From: Arachnopeziza araneosa
Taxonomy: Eukaryota > Ascomycota > Leotiomycetes > Helotiales > Arachnopezizaceae
Direction: 5' to 3'
Assembly: GCA_003988855.1 (NCBI GenBank)
Contig: QYAI01000006.1
Coordinates: 463,384 to 527,383, forward strand
Length of the DNA stretch: 64,000 bases
The position numbers and the translations under genes are program-made. The notes beneath the pieces are model-generated. The model was not told the DNA's origin and made no database searches. It was given only the letters and a program-made list of their open reading frames with translations. Positions 24,664-37,543 of the stretch are shown piece by piece (the stretch's first letter is position 1; each line of letters starts with the position of its first letter).

Positions 24664-26073
24664 TCAATGCGGCCACAGGGGATGTTGGTTATGATCTCCT
24701 GTCAGGTACTCTTGTCTGTCGAGAAAAGTCCCTGGGTCTGACGTGAGAGTGCAAGGACGTTCGTGCTGCGAATGCCCAGCACAACTTTCCGGAGGCGGGG
24801 AATATTGAACAGAAGAGCTGTAGGACCCATGTCTCGACTGTGTTTCGGTCGTTCGAGATGGGACTTTCAAGGAATGCTGGTCACTCTGGCTGTAACTTTG
24901 AGGTCGAAAATCAACTGTTTCAATGTCGAAGCGCTTGGAACAACCATCCTCCATATGCCTGTTGAAACTGTTAGTATATCTTCAACAAACTAAGCCTTCA
25001 GGCTTTACATACCGCCTGAGTGTATCTTTTCTGGCAAAATATCTGCTACAGTAGTCGCATCTGTGATTCCTCTGCTTCATATGCACACTTTGATGGTGCC
25101 GCTGTAGATCCGTCTTTCTTACAAACTTCTTGTTGCAATCTTTCAACTTGCAAGGAAATGGATATTCCCGGCTGGCATCATGGGTCTCCATATGGGCTTT
25201 AAAATTATAACTGCGTCCAAAGAGCTTGCCACAGCCCTTAACTTGGCATTGAAAATTTGCATCCTCTTTGGTAGTGAGCTTTCGAGGCTGTCTACTGCGT
25301 GGTACCGCATTGGGACCTCGTTTTTGGGAAAGAGGCGGGCCTTGATCTTGATTTTCGGATCGCCTGTCATACGGCGGGATAGGTAGAGACGAAATGGATG
25401 GAAGATCTTGAGCATTGCTATATTCAAGCTTTGGCCAACTCATTTGGGTAGGGTCAGGGTAGAATGAGGTTTCAAGGGCTCCTGAGTAAGGAGAAGCGGA
25501 CGTGACCAAAAGGCTCTGGTTCAAATCGGACGAGCTCATCAACATTGAGTCGTGTCCATGGCTGTATTCAGCATGTTCTTCCATCTTAATTCGAGGAGCG
25601 TAAGAGTTTGCCGATCCAGTATGGGTAAAAACATCTGAAGGAGGAGCTGAGGAGAATGAGGACCGCTGAGAGACACTCTCGGAAGGTACCGGTGAAGCTG
25701 GCAGTACAGAGACTTCGGCCGTTTGTGTTGAATAGATATCATGGGTGTAGGCAGAAGAAACTGTAGGGTGATAGGGAGCGAATGGATCATAGTCTGCTGA
25801 AAGGATGTTGGGGGTAGAATGAGAGGATCTAGGTGTCCCGCGAGGATGATGGGTGCCTGCCGGCCAGTTGTTGGCTGCTGTTGGTGAAGTCAAAGAGGCT
25901 TCATTGTCTCCGACTGATTCAGACATTGAACAAGAATAGCCCAGTAGAGAGTCGGTTGACTTGTACCGCGAGTCACTCTGGGCAGGTGATGGATATTCAT
26001 AAAGCGGCTGAGAATTTGATATATACTGATATGGGGAAGTTGGAGAACGAGCGGATTGTGGAGTCAAGTCCAT
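24664..26073 (-). CDS. C2H2 zinc-finger transcription factor
   Basis: Probable sequence-specific DNA-binding regulator; targets unknown. Exons on -: 26073-25013 and 24958-24664, giving 451 aa. The start MDLTPQSARSPTSPYQ at 26073 is preferred over a more upstream in-frame ATG (26157), whose extension looks non-conserved. Residues 1 to about 265 are Ser/Pro/Tyr-rich and likely an activation region. Three fingers occupy about residues 275-360: CQVKGC...HMETH, CKLKDC...HHQSVH (C-x4-C types), then CDYCSRYFARKDTLRRHMEDGC, which is C2HC. Intron 24959-25012 (54 nt, TACTAAC branch) falls between the Arg and His of the third finger, so an unspliced reading loses that finger. The tail is Ser/Gln-rich. 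It resembles fungal developmental C2H2 factors, but I cannot assign a name. Confidence 0.85.
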
Positions 26074-29049
26074 TGTGGGAAGAGGAGGAGAAGCGTGTTT
26101 AAGAAGAAACGAGGTGAGGAGTCGATGGGTTGGGGGCTGTACGCGGAAAACCAACACCTTTATCGAGAGCCCAGCCGTGGAGGTTGTTGACGTTCTCGGA
26201 AGACAGGAGTCTGATTGGTGACCTCATATGTATGGTGCGTTAGTGGGGAGATGGAGGCACTGGATGGGTGCTAGAAGATGGAATATATGTATGAACGGGC
26301 GAGCAGGTCGATGAAATTGCACCAGCACGAGAATAGATTATGAAAGGGGCGGAGGTCGGTCGTCAGAGGAAGGCGATGAGACTTGAAGAAGGATCTCGAG
26401 GCAGGCTGTAAAGATATAAGTGCCTGCTACACAAAGCGCAGGAGAAACGAATATTGGGTCGACCGTTTAATGTCAATCCTGTACTTTCCAGGGTCAACGG
26501 CAGTGCTCAAGCTCAGGGAGGAAGCTTTACGGAAGGACCAACGGCCCTGGCCTGTCTACAGAGGACCGCTTCAGGCTGCAGGAGGGTGCAGGTGCATCTG
26601 GAAAGCCTTAGTGGGAATCCGATACAAAGGTACCAGCCAGCACCTGGAGCTGTGGGGAGGTTTTTTGTTTTCTTCGTTCTCTCTTGCTACGCTGCAGGGT
26701 GCCCGTCATGGATGGCGTGGGAAGGGCTGTGGGCTAAGGACGGGATGGGAAAGGAGGGCATGGGATGGGATGGGATGACATGGGATGGGGGATGGGGAAT
26801 GGGATGGGGATGGGGATAGCATGGCATGGCATGGCATGACATTATGACACGGCTTTTCCCAAGGCCCCATTTGGGGGCTGGCCTAGATAGGCAAATAATG
26901 TCGCTCGCTAGACCGTAACCGCGACTCTAGCCCCGAGCCTGGAATACCGACCTGGGTAATGATACCTAAATCTGCTATCAGAACGGAGCGGCGAGGGATC
27001 GTTATTTATTCCAGGAGAATGATGATCGAATCGCGTCGCCTCTCGATCAGGAACGAAGAGCTGTTGCTGAACTGCGCCCGGGGAGAGGCAACGGACTCGC
27101 GCATTCACACCAACCTTGGACGCTGTACGTACAGCAGCAGAGCGAGAACAGGGAGAGTAGTCCGGTTGCCGATCCGAAGCAGACGAGACGTCTCCTGATT
27201 CGACCTCGGCCGTCCTTTGTAGCGTCTCGAGGCGCCTACATCACGCGCGACCGTCGCCGCTTTGATGGTCAGTCGCGCTGGCAGAGCCGTTGCCGACCGA
27301 GTACACCAGTCAACACTCGTAGGAGAAGACGGCCATTATTCAGTCTCTGATGTCCAATAGTCGCCTCCGCTCCAACACGCTCCCTTTGTCACCTGTACCA
27401 TCGTCCTGTCGAAGCATCTCCTCCGGATCGACCTGCCCGCAGCTTCTCGAGCTTACCTCCAGGCGGCCAGTCTCGCGTCGCCCATTCGCTGCTTCGTATT
27501 TCGGTAGCAGGAGGTCTCTCGATCGTGGATCCACGACCTGCTCTCATTCAGTCAAGGAAGCGCGGACTTCACTCACAAGTCCGGTACAAGAACGGTAATA
27601 ACACTGAGGGACCCCTCCTGGAATAAGGTCATGGCTCGTGTTTCCCTGGCACTTGGTCAGCACAGCCTCATGTGCTCAATCAAATTGATGCTTATTTTAT
27701 CTGGACAGCATCACAAGTGCACACACGTCGTTATCGACCGCTAATAAGATGCCTCTCCTCTAGATTATTGTTTCATTTCACTTGCCTCCCTAGGTTCAGA
27801 GCAGGATACCTAACTACGAGCGAGCCCGCGAGCACCAGGCAACCATTTAATGCCCTCCCAGCCACAGGCAGGGTAGGCTCAGCGACGGTTGTGGGACCCG
27901 AAGAATTGATTTCTCCCGTCCATCAGCGTTTCGGCTTTCCCAGTTAGCACCGGTACTCCGCGAAACGAAGGCCTCTCTCTCTGCCTATCTTCTTCTTCTC
28001 ACTGCTGCACTGTATCAAGTCAGAACCCCCTCGTACCAGAGGCCAATCGGTAGCTCGTGGCAGGCATTGATCGCCCGTCGACCTCTGCCCCGTATTTGCG
28101 AAAGATCCATCCCTCTCTGCGCCTACCTGACTGGGGCATGAGCGAGGTTGTCACATGAACAACGTGACTTGGTGCGATTGAAATTGTCAACTGTCGCAAC
28201 TCTAGAACAGCTCTCTACTTACGTTAGTACAGCCTATGCCTCCTCTGCTGGCCGGATATTCTTGATTGGACAGGCAAAGCCGCTCGCTGCTCGAAGCGCG
28301 ACGCCTTCACCTCATCTACCATCGAATTCGACTTCTTCTCTTTTCCCACTAATCGATTGACGAGATGACCAATTCCCAGCAGCTCGGGTCCTTCAAAGTG
28401 GATGTCACCTCGCAGCGCCTGGTGAACTTTTATCCTCAAGGCTGGCTAGCTTGTCGCTTGTAAAGCTGCGGCCTGATCTCGTTTCAATGGCATTATGAAC
28501 ATGGTGACAGATTAAGATCTGCGACTCAGATCGTTCAGATGATTACCCTGGCCGGATAATGACTCCACATCCTCCAGAGATGTTACCATCTCTTAAAGTA
28601 TGGGCACAGGGATGCATGCCTTTTTAGATACCGGTTGGCGACTTCGAGATAGTTTTCACCATCCTTGGAAGGTGGGCGATGCAGTTGGTTTCTATTTCAG
28701 CGTTATACGAGCTTTGATATCCTCAGTGTGAGGTTTCATCTACGTGATGTTGTTGCCTAGTTTTCACAGTTTCATTGATTGCGCCACTTCTTTTAATCTC
28801 TCTTGAAGCGCGATCACAACAACACCTCCCCAACAGTACCTAAGAATAAATATCATGCAGTGGATCTAGGAGAGGAAAATGTCATTACTATGCCCAATCT
28901 CCTCAAGGCAACCATCCGACTTCACTTCGAAGTCATCCCAACCTTCAAGATACGCCGGATGCTAATGCTGGAAATTGTAATTAAGGAAATGTCTCAAACG
29001 TTAGAAGACTCCTCCGAAGAGCGCGCAGTGAAATCCCAATGGGAACTGT
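26074..29049. other. Gene-free upstream region of the C2H2 factor
   Basis: Nearly 3 kb with no gene I can support. It includes a G-rich ATGGG/GGCAT minisatellite (26740-26840) and long CT-rich, GC-normal DNA from 27,200 to 28,400. Such length is common ahead of fungal regulatory genes and could hold enhancers, a long 5' leader with introns, or a non-coding transcript. ORFs here (such as 26959-27198, 27350-27598) show no domain. Confidence 0.5.
26740..26840. repeat. GGGAT/GGCAT minisatellite
   Basis: Irregular tandem pentamers: about a dozen GGGAT/GGGGAT units followed by four GGCAT units. Purine-rich on +. Confidence 0.75.
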
Positions 29050-30526
29050 CTAGTTCGTATAATCAACAGTTGACTGGTCAATTTTGTCATCTCCTTCTAG
29101 AACTCTAGAGTAAGAGTCAGTTTGCAGAATCGGAACAAGAAAATGAAATCTCACGAATACTGCTTCACCAAGACACCTTCGCCTCCATTTTCCATGTCGA
29201 TGCTGAAAACATAAAACCCTCCATCACTGGTAACAAGCATTACCTGCGGGCTACTGCTACTCATAGCAACCACACTGCGTAGAGGACCACCCGTGGAATT
29301 CATCCCCAGTCCGCTTTTTGGGAGCTTTATGTATGCAAAATCTCGCATAGGCTCCCACATCTCGGTAACTGCTTGTGGTAGATAGCCACCCACAACCCCA
29401 GCTACACTTTTCCCCATTATCTGCGATGATCTTCGAATCATACTTCCAAACGTGCCACTTGTGGTTCGTGTACCAGCGAGAGCCTCCGTTGTCTCACTTC
29501 TGGGTGATGTTCCGGCAGTGGGAGATTCGATACCGCCATCATAACTGCGAGGCCGGCTCCATCTATCTACCAGGGATTTTGGTGTTTCAGAAGGAATGTT
29601 GGTGGTAATTGCTAGACGAAAGATGTGGACTGTATCGGTAGTGGAGGAGACACATAATAAAGTAGAACTTAAGTTGAAGGACATGCTGTAAATAGTTGAC
29701 GGATACGTTCCGCGCCGAAATTGATAGAGTTTAGTCCCTTTAGGAAGTGAAAAAACCCTAATTATTGTCCCGGTCTCTGAAGCTGTAGTAAGCAATGTTC
29801 CGTCATTGTTCAACGCAATACAAGACAATGGAGATCTATGCGCTTCGACCACATTTAATGCTTCCATTTTTAAAGCATCAAATATCAAAACCTCCCCAGT
29901 GGTTGGCGCAACATATGTTGAGAGCGGTGGTGCATGCGACGGTCTCCTATCTCCTGCATCTTCCCTGGGTTTTGGTAAGGGATACGCCAGATAACAGTTT
30001 TCGGAGGATGGTGCGAGTGCACAAATCGCATTAGGATTAGGCGACGTGGAAACGGTGTAGAGAAGGGTCATATTCGAGATATCGTAGAGATATATCTCTT
30101 CTTCTAAAATGACAGCTAGACGTTTTCGATTGAGCTTGACTGAGAGGACAGCAGATGGAAAAGTTAGCTCGCATATGATAGACGATCGCTAAGTATAATT
30201 GTCAGAGTGTGTACTATAGAAGCCATTTGGGAGATATATGAAATCCAGAAGCCGTCACATCATACCTTCGTATTCTGAATCACTAGGTGCCTGGGGGATT
30301 TGATCAACGCCACGAGAGATGTTGAGAACAACATCTCAATCAGTGCTACATTTCCATCGTCGCTACTGAAAATTTTTGCGAACGGATCGGTATGGTAGAT
30401 GCGGAAACCTCTTGCCGTGCCTGGAGCATGTGAAGTCAGCATTTGGAAAGTAGGATACAGGTTGGACCCACCAACAGCAAGACAGCTATAGTCCTGGTTG
30501 AATGTCACAAAATTCATGGACATCAT
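29050..30526 (-). CDS. ATG18: Autophagy PROPPIN protein Atg18
   Basis: Seven-bladed propeller that binds PI3P and PI(3,5)P2 and works with Atg2 in autophagosome growth and vacuole homeostasis. Exons on -: 30526-30472, 30420-30266, 30188-29155, 29104-29050, giving 432 aa. The N-terminus MNFVTFNQDYSCLAVG joins TARGFRIYHTDPFAK across a 51-nt intron (30421-30471) that has no stop and keeps frame, so an unspliced reading would add 17 false residues. The lipid-binding FRRG is at residues 227-230 (YQFRRGTYPS). The disordered 6CD loop (about residues 280-330) is Ser/Arg-rich. The last intron (29105-29154) adds the family ending KQYSVLEGDDKID before the stop. It diverges from PPM2/TYW4. Confidence 0.93.
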
Positions 30527-31312
30527 GTTATTTCAAACGAATTTTCAAGCTTGGAGGGCAGTAGATGATAACTCTAGATCTGTGGCCGAGCTAGTAGGGA
30601 CAAGAGATCTGCTAATCTCTAATAGAAGTGTCGTGGGACGCTACCTAGAAGGTGGGGAGTGATCTGCTCTGTATGCATCGGCGGGGACAATCATTTGTGC
30701 TACACTGGGCCCAGTGATGTTGCTCGATGGATAAAGTGATGGCAGTCTTAGTTTGCAGTTGATTGCAGTTGCAATCGCAGTTGGACGCGGGGCTGAAAGA
30801 GCTTGAGCTCCTGTTGAGTGTGATTGGCTGGACTGGTTTGTAGCTCCGACCACCGACTCTCTAAAATACTTCACATCAGGATACACATCTTGCTCTATCT
30901 CCATAACCCGTTGCTCCTTTTCATGCATAGTACTTCCACCTATTCTCCAATCCACTTCCTTCCTCCTGTAGCATAAAAATTTGGCACTACAGCTACCAAG
31001 TTTCACTCTTCACGCGTTCTCTCTATTATGCATATTAGGAAGGCACAGATACTTCTCTCATTTTGCCGGCTACCGAGTTGGGTTTCATGTAAGTTCTAGA
31101 GACAAATAGGGACCTCTCTCATTTCAATAGTTAGAACATAGACAGGCTTCAGCTTGATTCTTTCCATGGTCTTCGACTTTCATGCTCAGAATATTGAGTT
31201 TCTAAGCCCAGTTAGACTACAGCGGCCACTTGAAGAGGGATCTTAAGACTAATTTCTGGACCGTGTGAATTCTCTAGGACTCACGTGTTCTCTACCCAAT
31301 CACTCCGGAGCC
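30527..31312. promoter_or_regulatory. Intergenic between divergent ATG18 and PPM2
   Basis: 786 bp between divergent start codons. An ORF at 30641-31006 (-) shows no family features. Probably two promoters. Confidence 0.45.
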
Positions 31313-34300
31313 ATGTCTTCTCCAGGTGGCAGCGGCCTTCCCAGGAATATAACCAACTTCAGGTCCAAAGCCCAGTCACAGGATGATTCCATCATGGCCA
31401 CGAATAATAGTTCGATCGTCTCAAAAAGAAGCGTTGAGCGCTTGTATTTTCCAAATGAAGCCCATTTCTTTCGACATTTTGTAAAGAAACCACAGAGGCG
31501 CGCTCCTTTGATAAATCGCGGGTACTGGTTGAGGATGAAGGCGATTGATCAAGTTGTTCGTCGTTTTCTAGAGAAACCTTCCCAAAAGAAGAAAGTTGTC
31601 GTCAACCTTGGATGCGGATAGTGAGTAGAATCTGTTTCATGGCTACTGCTGGATCCTAATAGAATACCCAGCGATCCTCTTCCGTGGCAATGCCTGACAA
31701 GATATCAAGACGCTTGCAAAGGAGTTTCCTTTATTGATATTGACTATCGAGATCTGATGCTTAAGAAAAGAGCTGTCGTTCGAGATGTTCATCATCTCAA
31801 TTCGATGTTAATAGGGACCGAAGAGTCTGAAGGTGATGTTTTGCTCAGAAGTGATTGTTACTTTCAAGTGGGATGTGACCTTCGAGACCTACGTCGTCTG
31901 AGTGACATTCTCTCCAGTATTGTCGATATCCAAACTTGTGAGTGGCTCTGTTACAGTTTTCAAATAAACAACCGATATTGAAGTGACAAAAGTTCAAGAA
32001 CTTGAATCATTTTTCACCCCTTTGAACTGGTATAGATCGGGGGTGTTCAAATTAATCAACTCTATTGAAAATCCTCTGTTGATCGCAGGTGCTGCTATAT
32101 GTTTGAGGTGAGCAGCAATGCGGAACTCGAGAACTGACTGTTTACTAGGCCAAATTCTATTCACTGCCGAGGTCTCTATCACCTACATGAGCGTTGAATC
32201 ATCTGATGCGCTGATAAAATTTTGTAGTACACTTCCTGATGGTAAAGTTTCTATCAGAACGAATATAAAATAGGGCTAAGATAAAGATAGCATGCTTTTG
32301 CCTTCTTGAACAGCTACTCCCAGATGGTGCAGATCACCCCTTTTCTCGAACAATGATGGCACACTTCAATAAATTGCGGACCCCTGTAAGTTTACTTTGA
32401 TAATATCTGCTATCCTCTTCTACATATTTTGGTGTTTTTGTTCTGGCCTCTATCTCAATTTTCAAAACCAATAACAATAGGTACACACTAAGTTGCCTAT
32501 AGCTACATGCTGTGAAAAAGTATCCTACAGAATCAGCACAATCACGCCGCTTCGTAGACTTAGGATGGACTGACGTCAATGTACGCAATCTTTGGGAGTT
32601 GTGGGGCTCCTCAGACTTCGTTACCTCCCAAGAACGAAAAGCCTTGGATCTCATTGAGCCATTCGATGAATGGGAAGAATTCGCCCTGTTCGCTAACCAT
32701 TATTTCCTACTCCAGAGCTCTACAGCAGGAAAAGTCTCCATTCATGACGATGTCTCTCTTCCAGGAGGGCCACCCCAGATACAGCCGGCCATTGCCTCCT
32801 CGCCCGTCTTCCAGGTTACATTCTCGGAAAATCCGAAATCAAAAGGATACCGGCGATTTGCCGCGACAATGCCGACCAGATCACAAGATCAAGCACGTGA
32901 CAGAATAGCAGTATTTGGAGGAATGGGTCTTGCGTCTAGAGTGAACTCTTACGATGAATATCATTCAACCGATCAGCTCAATTTCACCTCATACTATCCG
33001 GATAGCCCTCTCGTCACTCCCAGTAGCAGAATGTGTCACACAATCACCGATTTAGGAGATATAGGAGCACTACTAGTTGGGGGTCGTGCTTCTCCAGATT
33101 CAGGTCTGGTTGATTGCTGGCTATACCACAAATGGCTTAACATTTGGGAAAGAGTAGATGACCTTCCTTGGCCTCTGTACAGACATCAAGCACTCAAGAT
33201 AGATCAACATCATGTTCTTGTCTCTACTGGGCGTATGGATTCTTGTTCGATTTCTGATCGATTCCTTGTTTGGAGTAGACGAGGATGGTTCAAATGCTCG
33301 TATGGGAGTGACTCTCTCATACCAGTTGCGGCATATGGTTCAGTGCTGATAAATCATCCTTCAGCCTCGACGCTTGCTCTCAATACTAGGAATGAAACTC
33401 GACACTCAGGTATGCTTGCTGGTGGAATTTCCACTGATGGAGTTATTCTCAACCAAACGTTAGTGTGGTTTTTGACGCACGTGCCGAGTGCTGTAAGTTG
33501 AAACACGGTCATACATCCACACATCTTACTAATACGCCTGGGTAGGAGCCACGCATTACCTTCCAGGCCGCTGAAAATATCGCAATCGCCGTTCGTTTTG
33601 GTGCAAGTGTGGTAACTCACTACGACAAAATTTTCCTGATAGGCGGCATTGTAGAGAACAAGCTTGTACACTCAGCCGATGAAATATGTTGCTTGGAATT
33701 TCGAGAAAACTCACAAGTCCTAACTCCAGTTCCTCTAAAACTACAACCGATAATACCAAGGCCAGTCCTTGTTGGTACATGTGCCTATTCCACGGATCAG
33801 TCTTTGGTTATCCTAGGTGGCTCAGCCGTCTGCTTTTCATTTGGCACGTATTGGAACCAGGGCATATATATCATTTCTTCAAATGATTCGGAAACCGTAG
33901 TCAAAGAGGCGCCAACCCTACCTTTGTTGCCCAATGTCCAACAGAAATCAATATGGGAATTCTCACGTACCGTTTACACGAAAGATGTGAATATAAGCTC
34001 AAACCCCACAAGCTCTTTCATTACTCCACCCAATCAGATTGCATTACCGGTGCCTCGAGTTCGATTTGGATCAAACGTAAACTTCGACCAAATTCTTTCT
34101 GCTAGTAAACCCGTAATATTCGAGAACTTTGACATTGGAAACTGTACTTCATTATGGACACTAGATTATCTTAAGCAGCGTGTTGGGATCGATCGCGAGG
34201 TATGTAGCAAGGTAACAAATGCCTATATTAGCATTTATTAATTCTAACTAGGTCATCGTCCATGAAGCTTCAACAGAACGTATGGATTTTACAGCAAAGA

Positions 34301-35032
34301 ATTTTACGTACACTTCGAAGCGCTTTGGAGATTTTGTTGACGAAATCGAGACTGGAAGGAGATTGTATCTGCGTTCTCTGTCATCGGACCAGCCAACATT
34401 GACCCCAGCATCTTTTGCTCGCGACTTTCCATCAATTGGAGCCGATTTTCAAGTGCCTGCTGAGCTCTCCCTTGTTTCCGAGACTGTGCATAGCTCTCCG
34501 CTTCGGATCTCGGGCCCCGTTATAATTTGGTTACATTACGATGTAAGTAGTTGAGCGTTATATCCTTAGCTTTAGCACGTACTGAAATGCTTAGGTAATG
34601 GCCAATATCCTCTGTCAAATTAGAGGCAGCAAGCGACTTTTACTCTATGCTCCGTCTGATTGGAAGTACTATGGATTTGAACCTGGTGCATCAAGTTCAT
34701 CAATCAACGTTTTTGAAACTCCCAGCCCTGTAGGTGCAGTACCTCACGAAGCGCTACTCAAAGCTGGCGATATTCTGTTTATCCCATCTCTATGGCTTCA
34801 TTCGGCTGCCCCAACCTCTGGGATTAGCATTGCGGTAAATGTCTTCTTTCGTGACTTTAAGGGTGGGTATGCTGCGGGAAAGGACGTCTATGGTAATCGA
34901 GATTTACAAGCCTACGAAAAGGGGAGACAAGACGTTGCTAAAATCTTAAGATCATTTGAAGGCATCCCAACTGGGGCTCGCAGCTTCTACTTAGAGAGAC
35001 TTTCTGAGGAACTTAGACGAAATTCATCTTAA
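31313..35032 (+). CDS. PPM2: tRNA wybutosine-synthesising protein 4 (Ppm2/TYW4)
   Basis: Last enzyme of wybutosine synthesis at G37 of tRNA-Phe: carboxyl-methylates and methoxycarbonylates the side chain with SAM. Exons: 31313-31620, 31672-31937, 32149-32241, 32291-32385, 32503-33492, 33546-34199, 34252-34542, 34595-35032, giving 1044 aa. In order: a leucine-carboxyl-methyltransferase-like domain (VVNLGCGYDPLPWQCL; FTAEVSITYM; CFCLLEQLLPDGADHPFSRT), Kelch-like repeats (FGGMG, GALLVGGRA, IFLIGG, LVILGGSA), and a JmjC-type domain with H897-x-D899 (WLHYDVM) and His968 (LWLHSAAP). An alternative start lies at 31265. Intron 2 is 211 nt, long for this genome; others are 49-117 nt. It uses SAM in the cytosol. 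Confidence 0.92.
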
Positions 35033-35959
35033 CAGAGTTATTTGGTGTTGGAGAGTTTTGTTTTCGTTTTTGTTGCGTATTGTGCGGAATACTGCGTGAG
35101 CAGTTACAGAAATAACATATTTGAATGGGTGAGTTTAGATACGATGCAGCTTACCTTTACACCGCATGATATGCTGAGGTATATGGATGTTCCCTGGCAA
35201 AGGTGAGTAAGTGATAGAGAAGTCCATATATTACAGAGGCTCTCGAGAACGAGACGTGCTAATGAGGTAGTTGTCTATAATCTTAGCTTTTGTGAGACTC
35301 GATTTATGTAGGAAGATAGCCATATTTCTGCTAACGGGAAACACGTGATGGTGTTAGGAGGCTCGTGAGGTTGCAAAAGTGGTAAACGAAAAAGAAATGT
35401 CGGCCGGCTGCGTAAAGCCGCTATTGGTAACTGTCCTAGCTGAAGGTTATTACGGCTGCCATTTTCAAAGCCTCTCTTTCTGAAGAGAGAAGGAAAACAA
35501 TGAGGCATTCGCTCTCCTGGTATAAAAGTCTTTTGGTGGGGGGATAACAAAGGAGCAAAAGTTAGACATCAAAAGAACGACCGGTTCCACATATTCGTAA
35601 TAAGATGTTAATTATAACCCAGGACATCTTTGCAACTCCAAGGGTTAGTTATACCCACGGGGGAGATTGTGTTACTATACTATTTTCAAAAGTCGTGTGA
35701 TCTTGAGTCATGAAAGATATCCTCCAAATCTCTAAAGTGGGGTAGAACCAGCTCTACTCTGCACTGTGCTGTCAAACACAAACAACCACCACATTTTTAT
35801 CTGGGACTTTATTTTACCTATTACAAACCCGTCAAGTGGATACCGAGTATTTGCCATTAATTCCTGTCTACTAGTACGATCCACAGTTGCAAATCGGTTG
35901 ACTAAACTTCCTTACCCATATCCCCATTTGTCTCTCCTGACGTACAAACTCCGGCTAGA
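35033..35959. other. Intergenic, upstream of the MFS transporter
   Basis: 927 bp between two genes on +. No gene seen; ORFs at 35275-35550 (-) and 35766-35969 (+) lack features. Confidence 0.5.
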
Positions 35960-37543
35960 ATGGATTTAAATGTCCCTAAATGTGTCAGATACGAGTCGAA
36001 GGAGAGACTTGCAAATGAGGAGCTTAAAACGCAATCGGTCGAAGTTGGAATCGCTTCTGGACATTTGACAAGATGGAATCATCCACGGATCAACATCTTG
36101 CGTTACCTGGCTGCAAATTATAGCTTTATAATCATGGGTTGTAACGATGGTGCATATGGGGTAATATCACTTCTTTTCTCTTGTTCTTTACCAAGCTTAC
36201 CAGATCAGGCATTAATACCTTATGTTAGTACAGCCGCATATGTTTTCCTCTTACCTCTCTATTGATTCATTTACCATAGCTCGAGATTTACTATAAGATC
36301 AACTATACTGTTGTATCACTAGTTTTTCTTGCTCCTTTTATAGGGTATATTTTTGCAGCACTATTAAATAATAAAATTCATATGAAATTCGGCCAACTTG
36401 GAGTAGCCGTCATTGCGCCCAGCTTCAAATTAATAACATACGTTGTTACTTGTTTACACCCACCTTATGCGGTTCTTCCTATCATATTCTGTCTAGCTGG
36501 GTTTGGCAATGGCCTTGAAGGTCCCGGAGTTCATCAAAACCCCGCAGCTAGAAGCTAACATTTTAGTAGATGGTGGTTGGAATGCCTGGGTAGGAGATAT
36601 GGAAAATGCAAATGTGCTTCTTGGGTTTTTACACGGCTCTTACGGGCTAGGAGCAACAATTAGTCCCTTGGTTGCCTCAGCAATGGTTACTAAAGGGAAT
36701 TTGCCGTGGTTTTCCTTCTACTATATCATGGTGAGTCGATGCCTTGTGCCCGCAGCTTTCTTTGGGAGTGTTTGCTTTGTTCGAATAAGGATCTAACTTT
36801 GAGAGGTTGGATTGGCCACAATAGAGTTACTCCTCTGTGTGACAGCCTTCAGAAGGGCATCAGGAGCTATTCACCGAGCTGCAAATCCCACTATAGAATC
36901 ACGCGAAGGTCATTCCCAAATCAGAGAAGCTCTTCATAATCACATCACCTGGCTATGTGCCTTCTTCCTTCTTGGCTATGTTGGCGTCGAGGTTTCCCTT
37001 GGAGGGTGGCTTGTGACTTTCATGCTGCGCATTCGGCACGGTGAGCCGTTTGCCTCGGGGCTTGTAGTCACAGGATTCTGGCTGGGTCTCACTTTTGGGC
37101 GTATTGTCCTTGGTTTCGTAACTGAAAAGACTGGGGAGAAGCTCGCCATTGCGGTATACTTGGCCATGACTTTGGTATTGGAATTGTGCTTTTGGTTGGT
37201 GCCGTCCTTCATAGCGAGTGCAATTTTTGCAGGATGGCTAGGGTTTTTCTTAGGCCCACTGTTTCCTGCTGCCGTCATTGCTGCAGCCAAATTGCTTCCT
37301 AAGAGGTTGCACGTAAGTGCAATAGGCTTTGCTGCCGCCTTCGGTGGGGGAGGTGCAGCACTACTGCCATTTGCTGTAGGGGCAATTGCGGAAGCAAGAG
37401 GAGTACAAGTCCTACAGCCGATTGTTCTTGCTGTACTTGTCGTGATTCTCGTGCTTTGGTGTTTATTGCCTGGGGGGGTTAAGAAGGGCGGGATGGAGAA
37501 GGTCCAGAAGGCAAAAGAGGATGGTACTGAAACGGCCTCGTAG
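35960..37543 (+). CDS. MFS transporter (Bsc6-like)
   Basis: Major facilitator membrane protein, probably 12 helices; substrate unknown. Exons: 35960-36160, 36209-36223, 36280-36520, 36570-36730, 36806-37543, giving 451 aa. The N-terminal part reads NYSFIIMGCNDGAYG, then the 15-nt second exon (ALIPY), then LEIYYKINYTVVSLVFLAPF, which matches the first-helix to second-helix motif of fungal Bsc6/FHS-like transporters. Later come GLEDGGWNAWVGDMENANVL, GFLHGSYGLGATISPLVAS, the central loop, and GFWLGLTFGRIVLGFVTEKTG (motif A-like) in the second half. Intron 3 (36521-36569) has a weak donor GTCCCG but a good CTAAC branch site, and its splice keeps frame. The short C-tail is Lys/Glu-rich. Confidence 0.85.

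Noticed and set aside
24325..24741. 138-residue ORF on + as a gene
   Set aside because: It overlaps the 3' exon of the C2H2 factor on the opposite strand and has no recognisable features.
28803..29108. 101-residue ORF on + as a gene
   Set aside because: It overlaps antisense the last exon of ATG18, which is fixed by the conserved C-terminus; no domain seen.
30641..31006. 121-residue ORF on - upstream of ATG18 as a gene or ATG18 exon
   Set aside because: ATG18 already has its conserved N-terminus at 30526, and this ORF has no family features.
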